Part shown: positions 34,240 through 48,250 of the stretch, in pieces
Layout of the letters: each line of letters begins with the position of its first letter
How positions within the stretch are numbered: the first letter of the stretch is position 1
Origin: Polytrichum commune
Taxonomy: Eukaryota > Streptophyta > Polytrichopsida > Polytrichales > Polytrichaceae
Reading direction: 5' to 3'
Assembly: GCA_950295325.1 (NCBI GenBank)
Contig: OX485805.1
Span: forward strand, 55,080,758-55,144,757
Length of the DNA stretch: 64,000 nucleotides
Program-made: the position numbers and the translations under genes
Notes under the pieces: generated by a model
Told to the model about the DNA's origin: nothing
The model's database searches: none
Seen by the model: only the letters and a program-made list of their open reading frames with translations

Positions 34240-35364
34240 GAATCCTCCTGCGACCTCCTTCCTCATTGTCACACAGCTGCAGAGAGATGCTCGACCTCGC
34301 ACAGACACACCATGGTTGTCTGAATTTGCCAATACACTTAATTAATGTATTCAGGGACATCATGCTAGGATAATTATCAGGAACATCATAACCTCATTGA
34401 CTTCGTCATCAACATGTAGTAAAGTGAGAAATTTACACGCATTAATAGTTTGCTCAGTGAAGGCAATTCCAAGTGCAAGGGAGGTCTGACATGAAGATCA
34501 ATATTAGAGTCTTCCTCTTTTAGGGTTTTGAGATTGCCCTCAGGATGTCATTCGCTGCTACTGGTCATGCAACCTTTCACTAGCTTGTACTAAGCTCCCT
34601 GGGATCAGATCTGAAGAGCGCCCATGTTCGAAGATAAACTCAACAGTCAAGCACTGAATCGAGCAGTCCAAACACAGGATTCTCCAAACAGTTACCATAC
34701 AAAAGCCAGACTCAATGAGGAAAGGCACAATTGTACATATATCGAGATGGTATACCACAGAGAGCATACAGATAGTTCTTCTTGAGGATGAATTTTGGCT
34801 TTCAATAAAGAGTATTAACACTGGCTATGGACACTTTAGATTCAGTCGGCTCAGTTCAAGTGCTCTTGTCTGAGTGTGTGGTATGTTGTCACAGGGGAGC
34901 AAATCACCAACTAATTTGGCATTCTGCACGATAGAACTTCTGACTGATTTTTCTGAAGCTTCACCCTAACAGGTCGGTAAGTTTCTTGGTGCCAAGTAAG
35001 TATGTCAGAAGTTTTAATATACGCATGAGTCGACATGGAATCCGCCTTTGCATGATCTTGAAATCTCTCAAAGCTTAGGAAACACACATGTATTGATATT
35101 CAACACCTGGCAGTACGCATAATTCTCCACTGACATAAAATTCATATTAAACCTGTGCCAAATGCTTGAAGTTGTATTCACTTGGAAACAGCCATCAGAG
35201 CAATGAAAGCTAATGGCTTCCCAATTCAAGCCCAATCTACATACTCCCTGACAAAACTGAAACTAACTCAACAAACAGAATTGCCCAAACTGAACAAACA
35301 GAAATTTTGGAACTACACAGGAAGGTGATAAAATTGACTTATAGATATGAGCTGTTAGAAACTG
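34240..35364 (+). other. 3' flank of the DUF3632-like gene
   Basis: Unique, repeat-free DNA. An AATAAA lies at about 34803. The minus-strand frame at 34821-34558 (87 codons) is unrecognised. No other gene seen. Confidence 0.4.
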
Positions 35365-35680
35365 CACTAAGTAGTTCTATAACTGTGGGCCACATTGGTT
35401 CTCAACCCACGCTAAACTTTTAATACAAAATTAGCGTGGGCCACATTAATTTCTTTCTTTCTTCTTCTAGAAAATCCATGTGGGTGATTGTTTAATTTTG
35501 TGTTATTTTATTCATATAACTAATAATCAAATCGTTGGTCGGAAATCTTCCTGCAGACTTAGGGGAAGATATGGGGTCTTTTGGACCCACGTTATTTCCA
35601 CTCTGACTAGAAAATTAGTGTACTCTATGTTAATTATTTTAACTCTAATTTTCCACCCACACTAATAGGACTATTTAGTG
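35365..35680. mobile_element. Short CACTA-ended MITE
   Basis: The left end CACTAAGTAGTTCTATAA is mirrored by ATAGGACTATTTAGTG at the right end. The interior (316 bp) has a perfect 10-bp stem (cccacgctaa/ttagcgtggg, about 35406-35440). The flanking trinucleotides do not match, so the target duplication is lost or the ends are slightly off. Confidence 0.5.
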
Positions 35681-38600
35681 AGGTTGCTAAGTGCCCATGA
35701 TCTGTGACACACTCTCATTAAGGGATGGCCTAAATTGAGGTTTCGTGTTGTTGCAATTATGGCTCTAACTTATGTGTCGCAATGTAGTTAGGAAGAGCAG
35801 ACATCATCGATGATAAAATTGGAATTTCTTGTAACCTAATTGGGTCTACCAGGTTTTCTTGTCCTTGACAAGTCTTGCCATATTATACATAATTATAGTA
35901 TGCCCACACTAGGGCTAATTGCCACTTCTTGGATGTTGGAGTCCCTCTTATAGGGAAAGTTCATCCCTTTCTAATATTTACTACTTTTAATAAGGATTTT
36001 TTGCCCATAACATTATTCAGCTGCATGGTTGTGTTTCAATCTATATTTAGCATATGACATGAGCCTCCACTATTTTACCTTCATGGGAAGAAACTTAGAA
36101 AACATGAAGAAACTAATGTTGGTACGAATAATGAATAGTGCCAATTTCAATAGTAAGAACTATTGTGCATAGTGTCGGTATTTTCAATGATGATGCTACT
36201 ATAAATAATATTTTTAGGGATGAACAATGTTTCCTACAAATATGCATAGTGCCGGGAGGACAACTCCATCAAAAATTCCATATTCAGCTTGAATGTATGA
36301 ATAGTATACACATATTCTTACTTTGTTCGGGGGGGGGCATAGATTATAATTGACATATTCCAAGGTCATGGAACCGACCCACATGGTCAGAATATGTTAT
36401 CATGCCCTACTCATACTTGTTCACTTCACTCCATACCAAACAAAAACTCTTATGAAGATGAAAACTCTCCCACTCTTGTGGACCACTCGCTAGTCCTTGT
36501 GCGGGGCCACATGCTATTAGTTGATGGCTCAATGTGCCAAATTCACTCTCCAATGATCATTGTCATGCTCATCACCTTTAGATGGAACATTTTATAATCT
36601 AGAATTGACTGAATTCATGTTACCATCGATGGGTTCCAACACTCCCAGTGATGTGTTACTACATTCTCATTGAAAACATACACATACTTTCTTCTTATCT
36701 GAGACTCCCAAAAGTCCAGAAATGTGTTTTAGGTGTTTAAGATTGCTTATTATAATTAATGTAAGCTGAAATTGCAAAAAGCGACCCCACCTAAATTTAA
36801 TCCAAATATCACTAAATCATAGCATAAGTACAATCTGTATGAAGAAATCAAAAGATTAAGTTACATTAAAAGCTAGGATTTAAGTGTATTTTGGATTTAT
36901 GCATGAATTTTGGACAATTTTCAGCCGTCAATATGACATTACCCTAAATTGCAAAACTAAACAAGTATGGTGGTTGGCAAATATGGAAATTGAACATTCG
37001 AAGTTGTGGTTGTTGGGTTGTTGTTTTTGTGTTGTTATTTGATGGTGTGGGGCCCATAAGTGCACATCCCTTGTTGTTTTAGGATATAAGTGGTTTGTCC
37101 ACATATACTTTGATATTAGTTTAAATTTGTATAAATGACCTAGGCTCAAATATATACCATGTATATCTTATCACCATTTAAAATTATGATTGTTTCATCC
37201 ATTGGGGAGGGGGGCATGCACTCTTCTTTGAGTGGGAGCCATGTGCATGCATGACCTTTTATTAAAACCCCTTATATACAAAGTTTTCTTGACAAATTAT
37301 AGACTACATAATAGTCTCATGTATTTTTTAAGGGAATTGTGAAATCCTAGAGTATATTGCCTCAATTATGTATACAAAATATAAGTGTTTGGAAGAAAGT
37401 TAGCCATTACTTGTATACGTGTATTCCTTGTATAAATTAGCCATATATATATATGTATCTTCCTATTGACAAATTTATGGAGTTGTGACATGGACAAATG
37501 TTGCTTCATGATTGGAAACACATGAACTATTAGGGGGTCTTGGGGGGTGCACTTTGCATTGGAATTCTACATGACATATGTGAGTGACTATGAAATAAAG
37601 TCTTATATATACATTAAATTTATAGAGGAAAGCAAAGTATAAGTACTAATGTTATAATGTTAAATTATCGATTACGTATTTATAATGATGATTCCAATAT
37701 AATGTAAGAAGCACCTCATATACATACACAAAATATAAATCATGGAAAAAACATTGTTTTTGTTTTGTTTTATTTTCTTAAGTATATATAATCTACCTTC
37801 ACTTTTGAGTGAGAAAGGATTGGAGACAAGTTTTTCATCAATTTGATGTAAGTCATAATTATTTGACTCGCAACATACTTCATTGAAGTTGGGGCAAGAA
37901 CCATACTAAATTAGTGTCAATTATTTCTTATATTTTCATAAAATCTTAAAGTTATTATTTAAATTGAAAATTGAAAAAGATAAAATGTCTAGAATTAAAA
38001 ACAAACATCCAAAATTTGGAAGGCTAACAAACAAAAAATGCTTCCCAAACCCTGGGACTAAATACCCCAATCTATCCAAAAGGATTTATAGTTAATTCCT
38101 TAACTTTCCACTCCATTTGCAAGATAAGATTTTGGAAAAATGGTGAGAACTTTAAGGAAATTGTGATTCATAAAAAGATACTCAAGATTGAGGGTTGATC
38201 TTAGATTTTTTTTATTTGTTTTTAAAGTTATCATAGAACTGAAACTTTCCAATCGAAAAATTTGGATATGATCATTGGAATGATGGTCAATTTACTAGTA
38301 TTGAGGGTCATTTTAATTATGGACCATTTTATCCTTGTGCAAGTGTAAACATTCCAGGTTTAATGGACTCTTCTCCTCAACGAGTAAACTTTGTGTATTT
38401 CACAAAATTAAGTTGAAACAGGAGGAAAGTGTCTACAAGGAAGAGTAGATAAATGAAATCCGCTATGCGTCAACATATGGGGGCATTCACGGTTGGGGTA
38501 CTACTTTTGAGTGTCTAACGGTTAAAGGACTAAATTAGATAACTTTACATAGCTGGTGTGCTTAGATTTGTATTATGAAGCATATTTTGGATCATACCTA

Positions 38601-39690
38601 CATTTAATATTCCATATTGAGTACACCGACAAAGTTAATTTACAAGGAATAGGATTATCTAAGATGTCATTTTGATTCCTTAACGGACATCCATGGGTGA
38701 TGTCAAAATTGTTGACCTTAGGATCAAGGAATGAAAAGGACAACAAAATCAATTGGAATGATCCCAATTTTTTTCCTCACAATTATCGTTCGATTGTGTA
38801 CCAATAGAACTAAAAATGTATTGCATACCAATTGTATAGCTTTACATATGACACCGAACATGGCCAACAATATACAATAACATGGCTACATGAAAAATGA
38901 ATGTTTAGTATTAGAATTGGACATTAATAATATATATGAATGGACACATGACACTTACACCAAGGTACTAGGATGGAAACCAGGAAATAATTCACCTCCG
39001 ATGTACACTCCAATGATGAAATTGCTATTGATGTGGCCCAAACAAGTCATATGACCTCTTTACAAGTTCTATGACTTATCTACTCATTTCATAAAGGATT
39101 TATCTATTATTGATGATTATTTAATAATAAATAATATCTTTCTTGATAAGTCCTATGACCTATCTACTTATTTATTTAAAATTTATTGATCAAATAATAG
39201 TAAATCATAATAAACACCGAGATCCAATGCGACATAGTCCTTAATTCCTTTGTCCCAAAAGTAGTACCCTAATTGTGAATGGCCCCATATGCAATCTCCA
39301 TTATGGAACCCGCACATGCAAAATTGCATATACAAACAACCTCGGTAAAAAAAACCCGCCAATGATAAGGCAAGGGAGAACCGTGTAATTGCTAAGGAAG
39401 ATCAAAGAAAGAAAGTTGAGAGAAGAAAGAGTTGGTTAAGATCCATCCTTAATTTACAAGATTGAAAATTATGATACTAGATTACATTTGGGTAGAAAGG
39501 AAGGTCAAGAGAGGAAGTCACCTCTTAAACCTCAACATCGAGAATTTGACAAGCACAAAAGGTTCACAATCCTCTGAACCCTTTACCTCATGTATCACCA
39601 CCAATATTACCTTCTCCACCTTCATCGATCCCCATCGTTGTCTTCAAACCCCCCCCCCCCCCTCCCTCATCATCAATCATCTTCTAGTCA
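35681..39690. other. Repeat-derived intergenic DNA
   Basis: 37190-37460 and 37540-37830 are diverged copies of repeat R1 (26030-26440). 36280-36420 matches 61440-61560 (gaatNgtatN, ttactttgttcggggggg, tcatggaaccgaNccacatggt). The rest is AT-rich without recognisable content. Confidence 0.4.
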
Positions 39691-42600
39691 CATGGCCAAT
39701 CTTGCTCCTAGAATAATTAATATAGTCATATCCCATACTTCCTTAGAAAATTGGGATTAGATCTAAATACACATGTGGCAAAGTTCATAATTACTTGTGC
39801 GACAAATTATGTCCATGTTGCCAATTTTCTAGAAGTCTTTGTTGCATCTTACAAGAAGATGCATGTGCATGGTATCAAAGGCAACCACCGTTTGTTGATT
39901 GGAATGCATTGAGAAATGTATTCCTAGCTCATTTTAGACCATTAAGCTTTGCGAGTAGTTTAAAAGAAAAAGTATGTACTATAAGAATGGGTATCAATGA
40001 GAGAGTTGATAATTATTATGTCAAAATGCAAGATATTTTTGGCAATATATGGAAAATCACCAAATCCCAGATGATTCTTTATGATTGTATTTATTGGTGG
40101 AAATTTGAGAAGATATGTTTAGGAATGAGCCACCTCTACATGTGCACAAGCTTATGCACGAGCCAAAACATGGGAAGAATGTCGATTGGAAAATCACTTG
40201 GGTATATACATTGATAACACATATTCAAACAACCCTATTCCTTCCCATTCTAGTTTCTTTCCTAACATTAATCATAATCAACATTATATTATGAATGCAC
40301 CAACAATACAAAATTCTAATGCACCATTGTATACTCAACCTACGGTGAGTGTACCAACACAACAAGATCATGTATTTATTAAGCATGGCAATGCTATATG
40401 GAATTTGTCTGAGCAATTGTCAAAAGAGAATTAATCAAAATAGCAAACAATAAACCTAAAAGACCACAACCCACAAAAGAGAGATGGAACATTTCGTGTC
40501 ATAATTGCAAAGGTCAAGGCCACCTTGCTAATAAATATCTTACTCCAAAAGGATTTGAAATCAAATGCATCTTATGTGGAGAAAGTCACATTGTACATGA
40601 TTGTTGGAATTTCAAACAACAAAAGTTTGTGAATTAGATTGATACCAATTGAATTTTTCTTTGGTAACAAGAACAAGATGGACCCGGTCCTAATGTAAAC
40701 TATATTACCAAACGGGATTTTAATTGTTGACCTGTACCATTAATTTTCAAGGACATTCTAATTGGAATCAACAAAAAACTATTCCAATTGAAATACACCT
40801 TCATCTTATGATCAAATATTTAAGAGGTCTAATTCAAACCAAGATGACCCATGTAAGATTCATGTATGTTACAAATGTAAAGAACTTGGGCATCACGCAA
40901 ATAGTTGCCCAAATCCTAGGAAACCACAAGATTATGTACCTTTGTGCAGTAATTGTGAAACACCCGGACATCCTACACTGAATGTCATCATCCTAAAAAG
41001 GAATATCCTCCAAATGAGAGTGATTGGAATAAAGATAAATGAATAAGGATTCAAGGTCATGATGATGAAGAGAGAGGAACAAGGAATGTAAATCATGTTC
41101 AATACTTCTTTACTTCATCATCTAAGCAACCTTAGATCAAAGGTGGTAACTACAAGACCCTAACCTCCAACGGAACCATATCCAATAGTTAATGACAATA
41201 ATAATAATAATGCAAGTAATAGTGAATTAATGGATATGTTAAATGAAATGATCCTTAAATTTTTTTTTTATCAAGGATCCTTATGTGGTGATCAAAACCA
41301 CCTCTACACTTGTGGTTTTACCAGTGGTGAAAGTGGTGCAACTAGTGTCTATACCTTTGACCATCCTACATATTTTTGTTAATCATCAATTAGTGTATGC
41401 TAGCAAAATTATATTGTTACAGAGCAAGTAACTTGGGTGGGATTTTCTTAGTATAAAAGTTTCGTTATTGCCTCTTGGGAAACAATTTTGTTTTCATTTG
41501 GATCACGATGCATTGAAATATATGATCAGTAAACCTCAACTAAGTGGAAGAATTGCAAGATGGGTATTACATTTGTAAGAATTGAAGTTAGACCAAGCAA
41601 AAGTCATGTTAACGTTGATCACCTCTTGAGATTGAATAAAAAATCGGAATCTAAAGCCATTGATGATTCTTTTCTACATGCCCAATTATTTTACATAGAT
41701 ATAAACCTTAAAGAATATGCCAAAATAAATGAATATATTCAAAACAACAAATTCCCTTCAAACTTTATGGAAAAAAACAACACCTATTCATTTTTTAAGC
41801 AATGTCTTATACCATCATTGCTGACACTTTGTATACAAAAGGTAAAGATGGTATCCTACATCAATGTGTCACCAGTTATGAGATACCTCTAGTTTTAATA
41901 AAAAAAATAAAAATCACGATAATATGGTTGGAGGTCATTTTGTAGGAGATGTCATTGCAAGGTTTTTTTCACAAAGTGGTTATTTGTGGCCTACCCTTTT
42001 CTTTGACTACACAACTTAAACAAGATAATGTGATGCGTGTCAGAGAATAGGCAAACCAACTAACTATTTTGCAATGCCACTCACAATCATATTAGCTCTT
42101 GCACCTTTTGAAAAATGGAAAATTGATTTTGTGGGTCCCATAAATCCCCCAAGCCATCATGGTAGATATCAATATATTTTAATGGCTATAGACTATATCA
42201 CCAAATGAGTGGAAGCTGAAGCCACTAGAAAAGATGGTAAACATGTAGTTATTGAATTCTTGAAAGAAATTTAGATTCTAACATGTTATGGTTGTCCAAA
42301 AGAGTTCTTAAGTGATCGTGGGACTCACTTTTTAAATGATGTTATTCAGCAACTGAAAGAATAATACAACATCAAACATCATTTTATTGCACTATGCCAT
42401 CCATGAGCTAGTGGTCAAACAAAAAATAAAACTAATAGAATCTTGTATAAAATCATTACCAAAATAGTTCAAAATTCTAAGATTGATTGGGATAGCAAAT
42501 TGTTAGATGTATTATGGACTTATCACATTGCTTACAAAGTGACTACTAAATTTACACCTTTCCAGTTAGTTCATGGTCAAGAAGCTAACCTACCTATTGA

Positions 42601-43012
42601 ATCAAAAATGCTTTCATTACAAATTGCTATTGATGAACATTTGAATGATGATAAATCTCTTCAAGAAAGAGTTGCAATGTTAGAACGTTTGGATGAAGTA
42701 CAAAATCAAACATATTTGAACTTGGCAGCAACTCAAAAGTGGCGTAAGACCTATTATGACAACAAAATGAAATTTAAAACACTTGTTGGTGATGATTAAG
42801 CTTTACTCTATGATAGTCATTTGAAAAAATTCTCATGTAAGTCTAAACTGTATTGGATGGGCCTTTACAAACTTAACATTGCTCATGACAATGGATCATT
42901 TGATTTAGTGGGATTTGAAGAAACACCTCTTCCCACTCACATTAATGGTTATTGTCTGAAAAATAAATATCATATGTAATTGGGGTCAATCACTCTGTAA
43001 TGTGAGGGGAGG
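39691..43012 (+). pseudogene. Degenerate Ty3/gypsy retrotransposon (gag, RNase H, integrase remnants)
   Basis: Gag is at 39795-40214 (DWNALRNVFLAHFRPLSFAS, RMGINERVDNYYVKMQDIF). Zinc knuckles follow at about 40490-40620 (CHNCKGQGHLANKY, last Cys lost; CILCGESHIVHDC) and 40860-40990 (CYKCKELGHHANSC; CSNCETPGHPT before a frameshift). Protease and most of the reverse transcriptase are missing. RNase H and connection sequence start at about 41485 (DHDALKYMISKPQLSGRIARW). Integrase runs from about 41930 to 42800 with CDACQRIGKP, WKIDFVGP and FLSDRGTHF. At the catalytic Glu position it reads GQTKNKTNR instead of GQAE, so the DDE triad is broken. It ends HINGYCLKNKYHM and is followed by a polypurine tract (43003-43012). 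I could not pair two LTRs. Confidence 0.85.
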
Positions 43013-43896
43013 GTTAGTTACTTATGATACTTTATTTTAAAATATAATAATCGGATTTTAAAAGTATAAAAATTTATTTTATTTTTTGGAATTTTTGAAA
43101 GTGTAATAGTTCAAAATAATTATCAGGGGAATGATTATTATTACAATGGCATGAAAAACTAGGAATTCCCTTTATATATGTATCAATAAAACATTCCCAT
43201 TTCTTAGGCTGAAATTACCTAAAGCAGAGAAGCATGTTAGAAACATAATTTAAAATAATATAATATAGGTGTAGGCAATAGTCTTGAGTAAGCAATTTTA
43301 AGAGTCAGTTAAACGAACAACAGGCCTTGCACTCAATTACCTTCTAATACGGTTATTTACATTTAATTACGTTTAATTAGTGTGAATGTGTGTGAATACT
43401 TTGTGAAAAGTAGAAGGTATTAACTAACTATTATCAAATAAACATACTAGAATTTAAAATACTATTTTTAGTTCCATTTCAAAATGACAAAGATCCTTTC
43501 GATGGTAAGTCACAAAAATTAGAACGTCGATGCTAATGAGGGTTTTGTAATGTTTTTGGCTTCCAAGTTAATTACATGCTTTATTGATGGTTTCAATTCA
43601 AAAAGAAAATCCCAATCAATTGCTTATTTACTCTATGGAAGTGAACATTTATATTGGATTTTGGACCTTGAAAATGAAGTGCACTCAATATGGGTTATAT
43701 AAACAAGCAGCTTTCAAGAATGCAAGACCAATTTTATTTTTTGAAGCCGGACGGAGCAGGCAACTGTTTTCGGTCAAAATCTGAAAATTTTAATTTTTTT
43801 TCGTGGGGTTGTCTGGAGGTATCGACCCCTATCCACCTCCCCCTAAAAGATCGTGGGGGGGGGGGGGGGATGTTTATTGTCCGCCCACTGGAAGCA
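43013..43896 (+). other. Probable 3' LTR or flank of the Ty3/gypsy element
   Basis: It follows the polypurine tract directly. 43490-43735 is matched in reverse orientation by 63755-63998 (gctaatgagggttttgtaat, cttccaagttaattacatgc, gaagtgcactcaatatgggt, ttcaagaatgcaag), as expected for LTR copies, but the boundaries are not visible. A poly-G run lies at about 43855-43869. Confidence 0.4.
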
Positions 43897-44205
43897 CTCA
43901 TGCCTCTATCACACCAAACTTTTCGTCTGGTTATGGCCGTGAAATTCCTAGGGGATTGTGTTGAGAAATAGATGTTGGCCCATCACTTTTCACATTATTA
44001 CAACCAGAGATGTTGATGGATGGTGGTAGAAATGGTTGGTGTAATCAACCCCTCATGCCTTGATCACACCAAAGTTTCCGTCCAGTTTAAACTATGAAAT
44101 TGTTGGGGATTATGTTTAGAAATAGATGTTGGCCCACCACTTTTCACACTATTACAACCGGAGATGCTGACGGATGGTGTCAAAAGTGGTTGGTGTGACC
44201 AACCC
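43897..44205 (+). repeat. 155-bp tandem duplication
   Basis: Two units (43897-44051 and 44052-44205) share ctcatgcct, atcacaccaaa, cgtcNggtt, gagaaatagatgttggccca and acttttcacaNtattacaacc. A third partial start follows at 44206. The copies are moderately diverged. Confidence 0.75.
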
Positions 44206-45549
44206 CTCATACTATGGACATAGGGCGTACATGGCAAGGAGTAAACAAAAGTAGAAACCAAAAGAAGATCAGAGGAAAAGGAAAGTTTAGTATGCCAAGT
44301 GAAAAAGTAGGGTTTTGTGGTAAAAGGAAAAAGATGACTCGGACTATGGCCACAAAGAGTTTAGTTTGCTGAAAAAATTAAAAATAAAAATAAAAAATCA
44401 TGGTGATAGAAAACACCTTAACAGAAGGATGCTTGAAGGAAAGAATTATAATAGTTTTAGTGAATCAAAGTGAGGAAATTCGGACGTGCGGAATGGAAGG
44501 AGAAGAAGTGTTCTCACAAATCTTAGACTCTTGAGAAGGATATGATGAAATCTTGAGAGGGAATAGGAGATTGAGCTGTTGAAACAAGTCCGTAGTCTGT
44601 GTAGTGTGAGAAGGAGCCTCTTTTAAGAATAGGATGCAGTGCTATTGTACCACCAAAGAAGCTCTCTTAAATCTTTATTATTTTCTCCTTAGTTGAAGAC
44701 GATATGTAAAGTGGGAAGTCCATGGTCTGAGAAGAGAAAACAGAAGACGTGGCCGAGTGAGATATCTTTCTATTTAGTCACTCAGGGCTAGAATCAGAAT
44801 AAAAAGGGCTTGGAAGAAGTAAACAGTGAGAAGTTACTCAAGGAAAGAAGGAGAGCAAGGTCCTTGAATTTGCAAGAATGGTAGTGGAAAGGAGCTATTT
44901 TTTGGCTCAAATCTTCACCTTTGTCTTCCTTTGAGGAGTTCACGGTATAGACTGAACTTTGGAAGACTACGGTCTAAAACAAAGATACAAGGTGAAACCA
45001 GAAGGAAGGCTGAAAGAAAGAGATGAACTCTTCCCAGTTCCACAGTAACGAGGAATGATTCACCTTTAGAAGGATAGTGCTGAGATCTGGAGAGCGATAT
45101 TTCTTGTTGAGATGAGGGAAACTAAGGCCAAAGCTAGCAAGGCAATAGTCTGAATAAGATTAGCACATAAGGATCATTGTGATGCATAGGTTCTTCATGT
45201 TTCTACTAAGAACACTACCTTGAGCTAGTGTGAGTTGGCGAAGGTTGAACTTCAGTCAAAATAGCAAACCATAAATCTAAAAGACCACAATCTAAAGATG
45301 ACCTAAAGATCACCTTTTAAGTCTTCCTTGAGTATTTTCCTGGGTTTTGTTCTATCCAAAATCTATATTACAATAACCTAGGATACACCTCAAAGTATTA
45401 GGGTAAGTGACACTAATTATCATAAATGGTGTAACTTATTATTTCAATTAGACTTCCATATCTTGGCTTTTGAGAAAAAATCCACCACATAACCATTGCT
45501 TTGATAACTATAATCATACAAGTGTTTATTTTCATTGACCAATTGTCAT
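44206..45549. other. Purine-rich unclassified repeat; gag scrap at 45257-45295
   Basis: 44.28-45.24 kb is purine-rich and contains scattered variants of an actatagtctgaa word that is also frequent at 48.5-51.5 kb. 45257-45295 repeats the words caaaatagcaaac and ctaaaagaccacaa found in the gag region at 40436-40478, so it is a small retrotransposon scrap. Around 45400-45435 there is an end fragment of the CACTACACC family. Confidence 0.4.
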
Positions 45550-46312
45550 GGGGTGCAAGCATGGTAAAGTGGACGAAAATATAGCTTTCGTATACTAAAA
45601 CCATGTTTTCTTTTTGTCAAAGGCCTAAATGTAGTAACAAAGTGTTGTTTAAATTGGATTTTTTTCTCGTGATGACCTGAGTCAATGGTTGTGTTAAATA
45701 CTCAAATGTAGACTACCAAGTTGAGATCTTCAAAACTTATCATCAAAAGTGATGCTCAAAAGCACATGATTGAATCTAATTTTGAACGTGAATTTCATGA
45801 CCTTAAATATTTTGAAGTTAAATATTTTTTCATATTCCTTGAATGCATTGTATACTTGAGGTCATCATCACATAACTTCGTAAAAAAACCATCAATTTTA
45901 TTTAATTTTATCATATATTAAAAAAATTTACTTTTTCAATATCACCTACTTGCACACCACTTGCACCGTCTTCTAGAATATGAAGATTTTCCGTGGAATT
46001 TTTTTTGTCATCATAAATTGCTTGGATTTGTATATCAATATGTTTTTTTTTAATGTCTACAAATGTTTTCTTTACAAAATTCAAAGTTAGTGCATAACGT
46101 TATTCATATCCATAACAATGTTTTGTGGGATTGACAATATTCCACTGAATATTCCCACATTCAATCTGAATGTGGGAATACTTTATGGAATATTGTTAGT
46201 CCCACAAAACATTGTTATGGATTTGAATAATGTTATGTATATAATTTTGAATCACTTTCGCTTGAACCTAGGCATGGATCAAGAGCTATCCACTTTACCG
46301 TGCTTGCACCCC
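45550..46312 (+). mobile_element. TIR element (GGGGTGCAAGCA family), copy 2, with nested hairpin
   Basis: The left end GGGGTGCAAGCATGGTAAAG and the right end ctttaccgtgcttgcacccc form about 24-bp terminal inverted repeats with one mismatch. The body aligns with 27508-28131 throughout but is longer by a 145-bp hairpin insertion (46093-46237). A diverged inverted third copy lies at about 47085-47529. Confidence 0.7.
46093..46237. mobile_element. 145-bp near-perfect hairpin (foldback MITE) nested in copy 2
   Basis: Two arms of about 70 bp are inverted complements with few mismatches and almost no loop (centre near 46165): cataacNttattca at the outer ends, then ccataacaatgttttgtggga, and attcccacattca at the tip. 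The allelic position in the 27508-28131 copy lacks it (gttagtgtatagttttgaatc), which shows it is an insertion. Confidence 0.75.
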
Positions 46313-46985
46313 AATGCATGTGTTTTGTACTCATTGGATATTCACATAGTCATAATATTAATGTTGTAACTTACTAGAGATTCAATGAACATAAAAGTAC
46401 AGTATGAGGGCTAGAGAATACCTATCTATATACAACAAACAACGTGGTGGTGGTGGTGGTGAGGCCATTTGCCTCGCCTTTCCTCACTGTTCTTGCGTAA
46501 TAATTAAGAGGTTATCAAGAAAAAGAGTCATATGTAAACAACTTCTACTCCAAACCAAACATGTGATACAGAAGAAGAAAAAATGCAAAAAAGTGGAAAG
46601 ATGGTGGTAGGATGTGGAAGGTGGCGGACTTGGCATGGGTGGGGGGCATGTGTGGGGGGGTCATGGGCATGGACGTACATGCATATGATGGGTACACATG
46701 GGCATGGGGGTATAAGGTTGCATGGGCTTAGGGGAGGGGGTGGCCTTGATATTGATTCAAATTCACGAGTGCAACACACAAGGATAACATAGATCCAAGC
46801 TAGAATAATACATGAAGGAAAGAAAGGAAAGAAGAAAGAACTAGAAAGGAATTAAAGTTAGAAGGGGGGGGGGGTAGGCAACATCTACTTGGTTTTGTTT
46901 AAGTGTGTATATACATATATACATTCACCTTTCAAATGATATGACTCTATGGAAATTTATGTCCCTATTTATTATGGGCTATAAC

Positions 46986-47037
<52 letters not shown>

Positions 47038-48250
47038 ACATAAATAAGTAATTACGTGATACATATTATCCTCTTGTGACTCATTAAGCATGATACAATA
47101 AAGCAACACAACTCTTGATCCTGCAAAGATTTAAGTGAAAGTGATTCAAAAATATATATTAGCTTTGAGTTTTGTGAAAAGTAATCATAAACATCTAAAA
47201 ACATATTGATTTGCAAAGCCATCCAATGTATGTTGAAAAAATAAATACAAAATAAAACATACCTATTTTTGAAAAGTTACAAGCTCAAAAGATTCGAGGC
47301 CATGAAATTTACGTCCAAAACTAGATATAGCCATATGCTTTTGAGCAACACTGTTGATGATAAGCTTTGAAGATCTCATCTTCATAATCTTCACTTGAGT
47401 ACTTAACACAACAATAGAGGACATCGTCAAAAAATAAATTCAATCAACAATTTGTTCCTCCTTTTAGACATTTGACCAAGAAAGTATTCTAGAATACTTA
47501 TTTGGTCCACTTTACCAGGCTTGCACACCGAAGGACTATTGTGAGGATGCCTCCATGACATATGAACCTTGGAGGCATAGCATAGCATGTGCCAATCTAA
47601 CCTTTCAAGACCTATAAAGCCAATGATAGAGGTCCAATTGCAACTCCATGATGAGCGGAGATGCCTTGAGTTGCAATGTTTCATTAAATTGATAAGAGCC
47701 AGATACACTTGTACACAACAATGTTCCACAGTCCCTATGATAAAGCTTATATGCTACAAAATGAATCAACTTTCACCAATGTCAAACCCTAAGTCCATGT
47801 CATCTCTCAAAGCTCACATTGATGTCCACACAAGCTGAAATTTGGGTCGCGCTTACTTAGGCCCAAACCACACGGGAGGAACAGCAATGAGTTGGATGAA
47901 TAGCATTGGTTCAAATGAGCAAGTGGTTGCCACATGAGAGGAAGTATGGGGAGTGGCAACAATGACTTTTTAGCTTCGGATTTTGCTTTGGATATTGCTT
48001 CGGGATCTACTTGGCAATAAAGTAGAGTGACATGGCACAATAAATGTAGGAAGCAACTACCGGGCACTAGTGCCCAGAAGTCCCACAATATAAGGAGAAA
48101 AATGAGGAAAAGGAGATTTTTCTTGGGCAAGGTGCCACGTTGGAGGAAGTTGTGAAACTTCCGGTGCCTCTCGTGTGGGAAGGGCCTTACTTAACACCAG
48201 ATTCTGTCATTTCATGGACTTCAAGCTGGCGGTCCTCCCATAATGGAAAG
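46313..48250. other. Intergenic; (CA)n(TA)n microsatellite and third TIR-element copy
   Basis: 46440-46760 is G-rich low-complexity sequence. A (CA)n run followed by (TA)n occupies 46987-47037. 47085-47529 is an inverted, diverged copy of the GGGGTGCAAGCA element (end at 47505-47529, tccactttaccaggcttgca). No gene supported. Confidence 0.45.

Noticed and set aside
39873..39884. tggtatcaaagg, resembling a Met-tRNA primer-binding site
   Set aside because: It lies inside the gag reading frame, so the match is coincidental.
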